NCBI RefSeq assembly: GCF_004005905.1
Contig: NZ_SACO01000004.1
Location: 186,001 to 250,000 of the forward strand
Source: Novosphingobium umbonatum
Lineage (GTDB): Bacteria; Pseudomonadota; Alphaproteobacteria; Sphingomonadales; Sphingomonadaceae
Direction: 5' to 3'
Length of the DNA: 64,000 nt
Shown here piece after piece: positions 51,801 through 60,258 of this stretch. The notes beneath the pieces were generated by a model. That model made no database searches. It saw nothing but the letters and a program-made list of their open reading frames with translations, and was not told the DNA's origin. The position numbers were made by a program, and so were the translations under genes. Numbering within the stretch: the stretch's first letter is position 1; each line of letters opens with the position of its first letter.

Positions 51801-52720
51801 ATTGCCCCCACCATCACCCACAATGCCACGCAGGCCCGCCGATAGATCACCATAGCCCGCGCCAGATCATCCACCCCCGCCCAAGGCCCATCACCCAGCG
51901 ACGGCTTGTCGCGCATCACCCCGTCATAGCTGATCGGCCCTGCCAGCTTGACACCCAAAGCGCCAGCCATGGCTGCCTCTGGCCATCCGGCATTGGGCGA
52001 GGCATGTTTACGGGCATCGCGTCCCATCAACCGCCAGCCACGGCCCGCCACCAAACAGATCAGTGCTCCGGCCAAGCGCGCAGGCACCAGATTGGCCACA
52101 TCATCCCCCCGCGCCGCTGCCCAGCCAAAATCGCGCAAATCGGGTTCGGGATGGCCGATCAAACTGTCGGCTGTGTTGAGCGCTTTATACATCCACACGC
52201 CCGGCAAACCCGCCAGAACCAGCCAGAACAAAGGCGCGACCACCCCGTCACAAAAACTCTCGGCAAGGCTCTCCACACCGGCACGGGCCACGCCATCGGC
52301 ATCAAGTCGGTCGGTATCCCGCCCGACAATCATCCCGACCGCTTGGCGAGCAACTGGAAGGTCTCTCGCCCGCAAGGGGCGGAGGACCGCCAACACATGA
52401 TCATGCAGGCTACGCTGCGCCAAGGCGGGCCACGCCAGCAGCACAACACTTATCCAGTGCCAAGGCGCAACCCATCGCCATAGCGCATGCTGAAGCAGCC
52501 ACGCCACCATTGCGGTCATCCCCAGCAGGGCCAGCACAGCGGCAATCCCCGCCATGCGGCGCTGAAAAGGTGACCAGACGGGCCGGTTGCCCCATTTTTC
52601 CGCCCAGCCCAGAAAGCGCGCGAACCACCCCACCGGATGGCCTAGTCGGCGATAGAGACTATCGGGCCACCCCACCGCCGCATCCAGCGCCAAAGCGCCC
52701 AAGGCCACCGCCTCAAACAT
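51788..52720 (-). CDS. cbiB: Adenosylcobinamide-phosphate synthase
   Basis: A 310-residue integral membrane protein (CbiB, also called CobD) with the usual start MFEAVALGALALDAAVGWPD. Further features are LGHPVGWFARFLGWAE, the catalytic-region motif AGVESLAESFCDGVVAPLFW, and DSLIGHPEPDLRDFGWAAAR. It joins aminopropanol phosphate (or aminopropanol) to cobyric acid. The ATG at 52720 overlaps the end of the threonine-phosphate decarboxylase gene by 8 bases; the longer open frame upstream is not coding. Confidence 0.95.
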   Translation of the reverse strand: MFEAVALGALALDAAVGWPDSLYRRLGHPVGWFARFLGWAEKWGNRPVWSPFQRRMAGIAAVLALLGMTAMVAWLLQHALWRWVAPWHWISVVLLAWPALAQRSLHDHVLAVLRPLRARDLPVARQAVGMIVGRDTDRLDADGVARAGVESLAESFCDGVVAPLFWLVLAGLPGVWMYKALNTADSLIGHPEPDLRDFGWAAARGDDVANLVPARLAGALICLVAGRGWRLMGRDARKHASPNAGWPEAAMAGALGVKLAGPISYDGVMRDKPSLGDGPWAGVDDLARAMVIYRRACVALWVMVGAIWLR

Positions 52721-53705
52721 CGCCCAGCGCTTGTTCCAACCGCGCCCAATCCGCCTCCCCCGCCGGAATGCCAAGCCGCAGCCAATCGGGGCGATAGTCA
52801 AAGGGGCGGGGCAGGATGTGGTGGCGGGCCAAAGTGGTGAAAATGCGCGGGGCGGCGGCATCCTCGATCAAACGGAAATGAGGGCAATGGCCCAGCGTTT
52901 TCCAGCCATGGCAGGCCAACAATTCATCCATCCGCCGCGCACGTCTGGCCAGATCCCGCCGCGCCTGTGCGGTCCAATCGCTATCCCGATAGGCCGCCGC
53001 ACCATAGGCCAAGGCAGCCGCCCCCAAAGGCCAATCGCCCAGCAACGCCCGCAATTCGTCCAAGACCACGCTTGGCCCCAACACAAAACCAAGCCGCAAC
53101 CCAGCCCAGCCAAAGAATTTGCCAAAGGAGCGCAACACGATCAATCGGGCCGTATCGCCCACCTGCGCGGCCATTGATATTTCGGGACAAGCATCGGCGA
53201 AGGCCTCATCCACCACCAGCCATCCGCGCCTTTGGCTGCATTGTTCCTGCCATACCTGCAATGCCTCAACCGGAAGCATTCGGCCATCAGGGTTGTTTGG
53301 ATTGGCCAGCAACAGATTGGCGCAACCTTGCGGCAGAGTGGGCGTTAGATCCAGCCAAGCCACCGCATCGGCAAAAACATCACCATGGCTGCGATAGGCT
53401 GGCCAGCCATAGGCCGCTCTACCGCCAAGCAAACGCCCCAACAGGCGCATGCCCAATTCGCTGCCCGGAACGGCGCAGCAATGGCGCGGTTCTACCCCGA
53501 AATGACGGGCCGCCGCGATTTCCAGTTCGGCCACAGCACCCGCTTCGGGCAGGCGGTGCCAATCGATCGCCTCGACGCCTGATCGCTCCACTGGCCATGG
53601 CACAGGGTTGATGCCAGTGGAAAGGTCCAGCCAATCGGAAGCATGGCCGCCATAATCCACCACGGCCTGTGCCAGACCGCCGCCGTGATGGGTAAAATCC
53701 GCCAT
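52713..53705 (-). CDS. cobD: Threonine-phosphate decarboxylase
   Basis: A 330-residue fold-type I PLP enzyme with start FTHHGGGLAQAVVDYGGHAS, LSTGINP, LANPNNPDGRML and the PLP lysine K196 in LRSFGKFFGWAGLRLGF. It makes (R)-1-amino-2-propanol O-phosphate from threonine phosphate for the nucleotide loop. This is CobD of Salmonella and CobC of Pseudomonas nomenclature. The start at 53705 shares TGATG with the cobS stop; an ATG one codon earlier is an alternative. Confidence 0.93.
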   Translation of the reverse strand: MADFTHHGGGLAQAVVDYGGHASDWLDLSTGINPVPWPVERSGVEAIDWHRLPEAGAVAELEIAAARHFGVEPRHCCAVPGSELGMRLLGRLLGGRAAYGWPAYRSHGDVFADAVAWLDLTPTLPQGCANLLLANPNNPDGRMLPVEALQVWQEQCSQRRGWLVVDEAFADACPEISMAAQVGDTARLIVLRSFGKFFGWAGLRLGFVLGPSVVLDELRALLGDWPLGAAALAYGAAAYRDSDWTAQARRDLARRARRMDELLACHGWKTLGHCPHFRLIEDAAAPRIFTTLARHHILPRPFDYRPDWLRLGIPAGEADWARLEQALGDV

Positions 53706-54412
53706 CATCGCCAACACACCAAAGCCAGCAACAAGACCGTTTCGCCCAATTCAATGCCCGCGCCATGACTGTCGCCCGAAATGCCGCCCAAGCGCCGTTT
53801 GACGAACCATGCCCAACCGCCCATCAACGGAAAGGCGATGACCAACCATGGCGCCCAATATACGCCGACCAGCAAAAGCAGACCCCAAAGCCCCGCATGC
53901 CACCAACGCAAACCATCGCGAAACAGGCTGCCCAGACCTTGATGCAAAGGCGGCAAGGCCAAGGTCCAGACCAAAGGCCCGATACGGGCCGCCGCCGCGA
54001 TAGGGACCAGCCAAACTGCGTGATCCGGCGATAGATCATGCAACAGCACCAGCTTGGCCAGCAATTGCACCCCGATGGCCACCACCGCAAAACTGCCCAC
54101 ATGGGGATCGGCCAACACATCGCCGATACGGGCGCTGTCTTTATGCGCCGCCCCCAAGGCATCGGCCATATCGCCCAACCCGTCCAGATGCAACGCGCCC
54201 GTGACGCCCACCCACACCACCAGCCCCAGCAGCGCCGCCAGCCAAGGCTCCACCATGGCGCCCAGCCTGAATGCCCCCCAGACCGCCAGCCCGACCACCA
54301 TACCGGCCGCCGGAAACCAGCGGATAGCCGCTGCAAAATCACGCTCGCTGACCTTGATATTGGGCAGCGGCAATCGGGTCATGAATTGCAGGGCAAGGAT
54401 CAGGGACTTCAT
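53705..54412 (-). CDS. cobS: Adenosylcobinamide-GDP ribazoletransferase (cobalamin synthase)
   Basis: A 235-residue membrane enzyme (CobS/CobV) with start LALQFMTRLPLPNIKVSERD. Conserved features are DLDGLGDMADAL-type HLDGLGDMADALGAAHKD, the membrane-embedded RIGPL segment and a C-terminal LGGISGDSHGAGIELGE. It joins adenosylcobinamide-GDP and alpha-ribazole (phosphate). It overlaps the phosphatase gene by ATGA. Confidence 0.95.
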   Translation of the reverse strand: MKSLILALQFMTRLPLPNIKVSERDFAAAIRWFPAAGMVVGLAVWGAFRLGAMVEPWLAALLGLVVWVGVTGALHLDGLGDMADALGAAHKDSARIGDVLADPHVGSFAVVAIGVQLLAKLVLLHDLSPDHAVWLVPIAAAARIGPLVWTLALPPLHQGLGSLFRDGLRWWHAGLWGLLLLVGVYWAPWLVIAFPLMGGWAWFVKRRLGGISGDSHGAGIELGETVLLLALVCWR

Positions 54413-54963
54413 CCGCTGAGCCCCGTGATCTGCGCGCCATCGGACCAGATGCGCAGGGATAGCAAGGCGCCATAGCGCAAATGGAAAGCCCAGACCTGCG
54501 CATGGTCGAAACCCAACAGCACGCTAAGCGCGGCGCGTATCGCACCGGCATGGGTCACCACCAAGCTGTCCTGCTCCAACGCCTCCAAGGCCGCCGCCAC
54601 GCGGGCACAAATCTGGCTCCAGCTTTCCCCCTGTGGCGGGGGACAGGCATCGGGATCGGCCCAGAAATGCAGCAAGGCCTCGCTCATATTGGCCGGATCG
54701 CATTCCTCCCACACGCCGAAATCCAGCTCTCTCCAGCGCGGATCGACCACCAGCGGCAAGCCCAGATCGGCGGCCACATCCTGCGCTGGCCACAGCGCCC
54801 GCGATAGGTCGGAGGACACGACCTGCTCCACGCGCAGACCTTGCGCCCGTTTGCGACAGGCCGCGCGGCCCAAGGGCGTGGGCAGGCTGTCGGTATGACC
54901 GATCAGCCTGCCCGCAGCCTCGGGCGCGCCGTGGCGCAACAGGTGGAGCACCCGTGATTTCAC
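54409..54963 (-). CDS. cobC: Alpha-ribazole phosphatase-type histidine phosphatase
   Basis: A 184-residue histidine-phosphatase family protein with the catalytic LLRHG (H11) and a second His in VVTHAGAIRA. Context in the cob operon points to CobC, which removes the phosphate of alpha-ribazole-5-phosphate or of adenosylcobalamin phosphate. The family is broad, so the specific reaction rests on context. Overlaps cobT and cobS by ATGA on both sides. Confidence 0.87.
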   Translation of the reverse strand: MKSRVLHLLRHGAPEAAGRLIGHTDSLPTPLGRAACRKRAQGLRVEQVVSSDLSRALWPAQDVAADLGLPLVVDPRWRELDFGVWEECDPANMSEALLHFWADPDACPPPQGESWSQICARVAAALEALEQDSLVVTHAGAIRAALSVLLGFDHAQVWAFHLRYGALLSLRIWSDGAQITGLSG

Positions 54964-55973
54964 AATGGATCGGCCACTTGTGCCTCTGCGAAAGTCGCCA
55001 TCTCGGCATGGGTGGCCAGCGCCGCACGGACGATCTGGACCGCCAAGGCCGCGCCACTACCCTCGCCCAGACGCAGGTCCAGACGCAGCAATGGCTCCAG
55101 CCCCATCGCGGCCAACAACCGCCCATGCGCCGTCTCGGCCGAACAATGGGCGGACAGACAGTGATCGGTCAGCGCCGGTGCCGCAACCACCAAGGGCGCG
55201 ATGGCCGCACAGCAAATGAAACCGTCCAGCAACACCGGTATCCGCCGCCAGCGCGCCGCAAGGATGGCCCCTGCCATCGCCGCAATCTCGCGCCCGCCCA
55301 GCCTGCGCAGGGTTTCAAACGGATCGACACAATCCGCCCCATGCCGCACCAGTGCCGCATCGACCGCCGCCATCTTGCGCGCCACACCCGCATCGTCGAT
55401 GCCCGTGCCGCGCCCGACCCAATCCTGTCCCGCCCCGCCAAAGGCTTGTGCGCAAAGGGCCGCAGCGGGTGTCGTGTTGCCAATACCCATTTCCCCCACC
55501 AACAGCAGATCAGCCGACAGCACCGAAGCTGCCCCTGCCTGCAAGGCGGCAAGACATTCCGCCTCGCTCATGGCGGGCTGGACCGTGATGTCGCCGGTGG
55601 GCTGTTCCAGATCAAGCGGCACCACCGACAGGCTGGCCCCGCAGGCGCGGGACAAGGCATTGATCGCCGCCCCGCCGTGGCGGAAATTCTCTACCATCTG
55701 CGCCGTAACCTCAGATGGAAAGGCGCTGACCCCTTGCGCCGCAACGCCATGATTGCCCGCAAACACCACCGCCTGAACCGCGTCCAGAGTAGGTATCGCC
55801 TGCCCCTGCCAACCGGCCATGAACAGCGCGATGTCCTCCAGCCTGCCCAGCGATCCTGCGGGTTTGGTCAATTGCGCCTGCCGCTCCCGCGCCTGTGCCA
55901 GCGCGGTCCCGTCAGGTGCGGGCATGTTATGCAAAGCCGCCAGAAAGGACGCTTTATCGGGAAAGATCGTCAT
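54960..55973 (-). CDS. cobT: Nicotinate-nucleotide:dimethylbenzimidazole phosphoribosyltransferase
   Basis: A 337-residue CobT with KPAGSLGRLE (substrate-binding), FAGNHGVAAQGVSAFP, GEMGIGNTTPAAALCA and the catalytic glutamate E304 in LRLGEGSGAA. It makes alpha-ribazole phosphate from nicotinate mononucleotide and a benzimidazole. No bluB for dimethylbenzimidazole synthesis is in the window. Overlaps DUF1636 by ATGA. Confidence 0.96.
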   Translation of the reverse strand: MTIFPDKASFLAALHNMPAPDGTALAQARERQAQLTKPAGSLGRLEDIALFMAGWQGQAIPTLDAVQAVVFAGNHGVAAQGVSAFPSEVTAQMVENFRHGGAAINALSRACGASLSVVPLDLEQPTGDITVQPAMSEAECLAALQAGAASVLSADLLLVGEMGIGNTTPAAALCAQAFGGAGQDWVGRGTGIDDAGVARKMAAVDAALVRHGADCVDPFETLRRLGGREIAAMAGAILAARWRRIPVLLDGFICCAAIAPLVVAAPALTDHCLSAHCSAETAHGRLLAAMGLEPLLRLDLRLGEGSGAALAVQIVRAALATHAEMATFAEAQVADPL

Positions 55974-56368
55974 ACGGCTACAAATCCTTCGGGCGGGGTG
56001 CGGACCAGAAAATGGCCCTTCACCCCGTCATGCCATTGGACATAGGGCACCTGCCCATGCTCGCTCTGCGCGTGGCGGGTGGCAAAATCGAGGATAGCCT
56101 CGGCGCTGGCCGCGTCTGGGGCAAAATCGCCCAGCACATAGCCGATGCGACCGGGCGCGCGGATATGCACCACGCAATGGCGCTGACAGGCGAACAGGCA
56201 GGGCATTTCCTCCACCTGCACGCCATCATCGCCATCCTGTATCGCCCGAAGGGCCGCGGCCAAAGCCGCTCCCCCCCGTTGACCAGCGTGATCCTCGCGC
56301 GCATCGGCGGAGTGGCGGCATGTGCTGCACACCACCACACAAGGGCGGTTTTCCACCGGCCGCAGCAT
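55970..56368 (-). CDS. DUF1636 putative iron-sulfur or metal-binding protein
   Basis: A 132-residue protein with a Cys pair at the start (CVVVCSTCRH) and a second near the middle (MPCLFACQRHCVVH), consistent with DUF1636, a thioredoxin-like [2Fe-2S]-type family often encoded inside cobalamin operons. Proposed roles include cobalt or corrin redox handling, unproved. Its ATG at 56368 shares TGATG with the btuB stop; a longer open frame is antisense noise over btuB. Confidence 0.85.
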   Translation of the reverse strand: MLRPVENRPCVVVCSTCRHSADAREDHAGQRGGAALAAALRAIQDGDDGVQVEEMPCLFACQRHCVVHIRAPGRIGYVLGDFAPDAASAEAILDFATRHAQSEHGQVPYVQWHDGVKGHFLVRTPPEGFVAV

Positions 56369-58290
56369 CAGAAATGGCTCCTGAAACCGGCGTAAATGCT
56401 GCGCCCAAGCGCGCCATAGCCGCTGGCAGTTTGGTATTGGCGGTCGAAAAGGTTTTCCGCACGGGCATAGACCGTCAGTGCCTCGGCCAGTTTCCATTGG
56501 GCGCGCAGATCAAACAGCCAGTAATCGGGCAGGACCACCCCGCCCACGCGGTCCAGACTTGCCCCCGAATAGCGGGCCGCCACATTGGCATTCAAACGCT
56601 CCGTTACATCATAGCCCAATTCTACATTGGCCATATGACGCGGCACGCGCGCCAGTTGCTGGCCAAATGTGTTGCCCGCGGTGCGATCCTGCGCGGTGAC
56701 GATGCTGTAATTGCCGCTGGCGGTCGCGCGGCCCAGCTTGATCGAACCGCCTGCTTCCAGCCCGCGCGCCTGTGCCTGTTTGACATTGGCGTAATAGCCG
56801 AAACGGGTGGTGCTGGTGCCCGGCACATAGCAGGCGGCGGGCAGTGTCCCGCTGGTGGGGCAAAAGGCGAAGTCGATCAGGTTCTGCGTCTTGCGTTCAA
56901 ACCACGTCGCAAAGAACTGCAACCGCTCGTGCAACAGCTTTTGCTGGACACCCACTTCCCATCCCTTGGCCCGTTCGGGTTGCAGGGCGGTGGAGCCATA
57001 TAGGCTGTAGAGTTGATAAAGCGAGGGGGCCTTAAACCCCTGATCATAGCTGGCGCGCAGCAAAGTGCCGGTGCCCGCCAACTTATAAACCGCGCCCGCG
57101 CTCCACACATCATTGCCGCCAAAGCGGGAATGATCGTCATGCCGCAGCCCGCCATTCAAGGTCACACCCTTAACCGGCGTCAGGCGGATCTGGGCATAGA
57201 GGCTGTTCAAACTGGCCTGACTGGGCGTCAACGCATGGGGCGCGGTGCTGTCGGCGGGCGAGGCATTGGTCATCTTCTGCTCCTCCCGCTCGGCGCCAAA
57301 GGCAAGTTGCAGCAGGGAGGACGGAGTGAGGCTGCCCTGATATTCATAACGGTGGCTCACGCCATCGGCATCGAAATTGAGCACGCGCTTGGTGCGGCGA
57401 GGGTCATAATTCTTGCGCGCCGTATCCCCTGTGATCACCGCCAGTCGTTGCACCAACCGCCCATCCAGCAGCCGCAGGTTCAATCCGGCATAGGCGGTCC
57501 ATTCGCGCTCTGTGCCATAGACGGGGGCATCGCCGGTGGTGCTGTCGAAATCATAGCGCCCATCGGCAAAATAGCCGCGCAGGTCGAGGGTCAGCGCGGG
57601 CAACAGGTCATAGGACAAAGTACCGCTGGCCGATTGGCGGCGGCTGCCATCGGCCTCGGTGCCATTGGCGCGGGCCGAAATGCCCTGCGTGGTGAAAGTG
57701 GAACCGGCAACACGCCAGTTCAGCCGCTTGCCCTTGCCGCCCAGCCCCGCCCGGGCATAGACGGTCCCGCGTGAACCGCCCTCCAGCGCAAAGCTTTCCT
57801 CCAGCGGCTTTTCGGCCCGACGGGTCTGGACCGAGACCACCCCGCCCATGCTGCTGCTGCCCCACAGGATCGCCTGCGGGCCGCGCAGGATTTCGATGCG
57901 GGCAATGTCATCGGCAAACAGATTGGCATAATTATAGCCGCCATCAGTGGTCGATGGATCGGCAAGCCGCATCCCATCCACCACCAGCACGCTTTGCCCC
58001 GAATTGGCGCCACGGATGCGCAGGGACGTGTCTGTGCCATAGCCGCCATTGCGCGACAGGCTGATGCCCGGTGTGCGCAACAGGATGTCGGACACGGCCA
58101 AAGGCTGTTCGCGCTGGATATCGGCCTGTTCGATCACGGTGACGCTGCTGGACACCTGATCGGCCTCGACCGGCATCCGCAAGGCGGTGACCAGAATGGG
58201 GGCGCCATCATCGGCGGCAAGGGCGGGGTTGGCGATGATACTGGCCAAACCCAGGGCCAGAGCGGAAACGGGCTTATAGATTTCGGGCAT
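56368..58290 (-). CDS. btuB: TonB-dependent cobalamin receptor
   Basis: A 640-residue BtuB-type receptor with a signal peptide (ending NPALAAD), TonB box APILVTALRMP, plug (ILLRTPGISLSRNGGYGTDT, SVLVVDGMRLADPST, IEILRGPQAILWGSSSMGG) and a barrel ending GRSIYAGFRSHF. Its size and the short barrel match BtuB rather than the 750- to 950-residue receptors elsewhere in the window. It is first in the operon and directly under a cobalamin riboswitch, which settles the ligand class. Confidence 0.95.
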   Translation of the reverse strand: MPEIYKPVSALALGLASIIANPALAADDGAPILVTALRMPVEADQVSSSVTVIEQADIQREQPLAVSDILLRTPGISLSRNGGYGTDTSLRIRGANSGQSVLVVDGMRLADPSTTDGGYNYANLFADDIARIEILRGPQAILWGSSSMGGVVSVQTRRAEKPLEESFALEGGSRGTVYARAGLGGKGKRLNWRVAGSTFTTQGISARANGTEADGSRRQSASGTLSYDLLPALTLDLRGYFADGRYDFDSTTGDAPVYGTEREWTAYAGLNLRLLDGRLVQRLAVITGDTARKNYDPRRTKRVLNFDADGVSHRYEYQGSLTPSSLLQLAFGAEREEQKMTNASPADSTAPHALTPSQASLNSLYAQIRLTPVKGVTLNGGLRHDDHSRFGGNDVWSAGAVYKLAGTGTLLRASYDQGFKAPSLYQLYSLYGSTALQPERAKGWEVGVQQKLLHERLQFFATWFERKTQNLIDFAFCPTSGTLPAACYVPGTSTTRFGYYANVKQAQARGLEAGGSIKLGRATASGNYSIVTAQDRTAGNTFGQQLARVPRHMANVELGYDVTERLNANVAARYSGASLDRVGGVVLPDYWLFDLRAQWKLAEALTVYARAENLFDRQYQTASGYGALGRSIYAGFRSHF

Positions 58291-58469
58291 GGAAGTCCCT
58301 TCAGATCAGACGGCTCCACCCCGCCAAACCCGAACCACGCGGCACCGCTCCCTGCGGCATAGCGCAACAGGGATCGAGCCGCGCGGGCCATGCCCGGCGG
58401 AGCAACTCTGTCGCTATGCGAGGAACATCCTCGTCCGGCCCACACACCCTGTCGGCCCGAAAAACGACA

Positions 58470-58640
58470 GCGTCAGGCAGGTCTCCTGGCTTGCGGGTCA
58501 ATGCCGGTCCGACCGCCTTCTCAGGGAGGAAAATCCCCAATGGCATATGGCCGATGGCTCGCCGCTCACAGTTGCAGGGGCAGCCCGGGTCTTGAACCCG
58601 TGTTCCCTTTTGATCCCCTCGCGGGGAACCTGTCGCTGCG
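58470..58640 (-). promoter_or_regulatory. Cobalamin riboswitch controlling btuB-cob operon
   Basis: Read on the minus strand, the aptamer begins near GACAGGTTCCCCG. It has the core GCTGCCCCTGCAACTGTGAG, the GCCATTGGGG and GAGAAGGCGG elements, and an exact B12 box CAAGCCAGGAGACCTGCC at 58493-58476. About 180 bases of leader follow to the btuB ATG. A palindromic CTGTCG/CGACAG arm with a TTTTT run just after the box may be part of the switch. Conventional OFF control by adenosyl- or methylcobalamin is expected. Confidence 0.93.
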
Positions 58641-58719
58641 GGGGCAAGTATCGGTCACAAGTCATAGGCGCAAGGATTTTGTGTTGCGCTCCCCCTTGGC
58701 CTGACATATCGGTGAGGGT

Positions 58720-58890
58720 GCAAAGGGTGCCCGCAAGGGCTTAATCGGGAAGTCCAAATGGCGGTTTTCTGCCATGCGGCGCTGCTCCCGCAACTGTATC
58801 CGGCGAGTGTTGTGCCACAGGCCATTGGGGTTCCTCCCCGAGAAGGCGGCACAAGACGCTTGCAGCCGGAAAGTCAGGAAACCGGCCCCT
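58720..58890 (+). promoter_or_regulatory. Cobalamin riboswitch controlling btuM-cobO-cobB
   Basis: On the plus strand: AGGGTGCCCGCAAGGGCTTA, then CGCTGCTCCCGCAACTGTAT (core), GCCATTGGGG, GAGAAGGCGG and the B12 box AAAGTCAGGAAACCGGCC at 58870-58887. A leader of about 185 bases then runs to btuM. That leader (58891-59074) holds no gene and probably forms the expression platform; it shares GGGCCGGAC (58934-58942) with the minus-strand leader. The stretch 58641-58719 between the two aptamers must contain both promoters. Confidence 0.93.
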
Positions 58891-59074
58891 TGCCGTCGTT
58901 CTTTCGCGCGGGCGGGATGTACCGGGCGAATGAGGGCCGGACACCCGTTTGGGGCCTACCCTTGGCGAGCGACACCTGTGTGTGCGTTTGGAAGGGGAAG
59001 CTGTGTCGAGCAGCCGAGGGGACGAAGTGTGCCCGTCGCAGCCTGCCTGTTCCACCCAATTTCGGAGACTAGTC

Positions 59075-59647
59075 ATGGCTCGCGCCAAATCATTCGACCT
59101 GCCCATTTTTGCCGCGCTGGCGGTGGTGATGCTGATCACCCGCAGCCATTCGCTCAGCCAGTTTGTCCACCTGCCCGACACCAGTCTGGCCAGCTTTTTC
59201 GTCGCCGGTTTCTACATCCGCTCGCGTCTGGCCATGCCTGCGCTGTTCGCTTTGGGCTTTGCGATTGATGTGGTGGTGATCAAGGGCATGGGCGGTTCGG
59301 ATTTCTGCTTCACGCCTGCCTATGCGATGCTGCTGCCCGCTTATGGCGTGATGTGGGGCGCAGGGATTTATGCCGCTCGCCTGTTCCGTGCGGGCCTGTC
59401 GTCTTTGCCCGCGATCATTGGCTTGTTTGCCGCAGCCGTGCTGGGTTCGGAAATCCTGTCCTCGGGCGGTTTCTATTTCCTCGGCGGGCGTTTTGCCGAT
59501 CCCTCGCTCTCGGGCTTCATGCCCCGCATCGCCCGCTATTTCCCGATGACCTTGGCCTCGGCGCTGACTTGGGGCGGCTTGGCAGCGCTGTGCCACGGCG
59601 TGGCCCATCATGTATTGCGTGATCAGGCGGCAAAGGATCGCGCGTGA
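59075..59647 (+). CDS. btuM: BtuM-type cobalamin transporter
   Basis: A 190-residue membrane protein with about six hydrophobic segments, LPDTSLASFFVAGFYIRSR, and the signature GGSDFCFTPAYAMLLPAYG carrying C78. In Thiobacillus BtuM an invariant cysteine (Cys80) binds and decyanates cobalamin. The family works as a solitary ECF-S-component-like transporter without an ATPase. GGAG lies 7 bases before the ATG. Its place directly behind a cobalamin riboswitch and before cobO supports corrinoid import across the inner membrane. Confidence 0.85.
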   Translation: MARAKSFDLPIFAALAVVMLITRSHSLSQFVHLPDTSLASFFVAGFYIRSRLAMPALFALGFAIDVVVIKGMGGSDFCFTPAYAMLLPAYGVMWGAGIYAARLFRAGLSSLPAIIGLFAAAVLGSEILSSGGFYFLGGRFADPSLSGFMPRIARYFPMTLASALTWGGLAALCHGVAHHVLRDQAAKDRA

Positions 59648-60258
59648 GCCTGGACAAGGAAGAAGCCGCCCGCGCCGCCCATAAGGCGCGGACGCAAAAG
59701 CACAAGGAAGTGGTGGACGCCAAGATCGCCGCCGCTCAGACCGACAAGGGCCTGCTGCTGGTGCTGACCGGCAATGGCAAGGGCAAATCCTCCAGTGCCT
59801 TTGGCATGGTGGCGCGCATGCTGGGCTATGGTCGGCGGGTGGCGATTTTCCAATTCATTAAGGGCGCGGAGAATGTGGGCGAGCGCGCTTTCTTTTCCGC
59901 GCTGCCCGGTGTGATCTGGGAAAAATGCGGCGAAGGCTTCACCTGGGAAACCCAGAGCCGCGAACGCGACATTGCCGCCGCCCGCGCCGGTTGGGAAAAG
60001 GCCAAGGCCGCCTTGCAGGACCCCGACATTGCCTTGGTGGTGCTGGATGAACTGACCTATCTGGTCACCTATCGCTATCTGGAACTGGAGGAAATCATGC
60101 CGGTGCTGGAGGCGCGGCCGCCGATGCAGCATGTGGTGATCACCGGTCGTTCGGCGCATAAAACGCTGGTCGATGCCGCCGATACGGTCAGCGCCATTGC
60201 CGATGTCAAACATGCCTTTCGTGATGGCGTGCGCGCGCAGGAAGGCATTGACCGGTGA
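59644..60258 (+). CDS. cobO: Corrinoid adenosyltransferase
   Basis: A 204-residue CobO/BtuR (CobA-type) with P-loop TGNGKGKSSS (42-51), start KHKEVVDAKIA, the FIKGAENVGER and LDELTYLVTYRYL segments and a C-terminal VITGRSAHKTL and HAFRDGVRAQEGIDR. It transfers the adenosyl group of ATP to cob(I)yrinic acid a,c-diamide or salvaged corrinoids. GTG start overlapping the btuM stop (GTGA). Confidence 0.95.
   Translation: MSLDKEEAARAAHKARTQKHKEVVDAKIAAAQTDKGLLLVLTGNGKGKSSSAFGMVARMLGYGRRVAIFQFIKGAENVGERAFFSALPGVIWEKCGEGFTWETQSRERDIAAARAGWEKAKAALQDPDIALVVLDELTYLVTYRYLELEEIMPVLEARPPMQHVVITGRSAHKTLVDAADTVSAIADVKHAFRDGVRAQEGIDR

Noticed and set aside
51788-52861. 47-residue N-terminal extension of CbiB
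   Set aside because: It is antiparallel or shifted noise over the threonine-phosphate decarboxylase gene; CbiB proteins begin at the MFEAV-type start at 52720.
54633-56045. 470-codon plus-strand open frame across the cob operon
   Set aside because: Antisense to cobC and cobT; Arg/Pro/His-rich noise.
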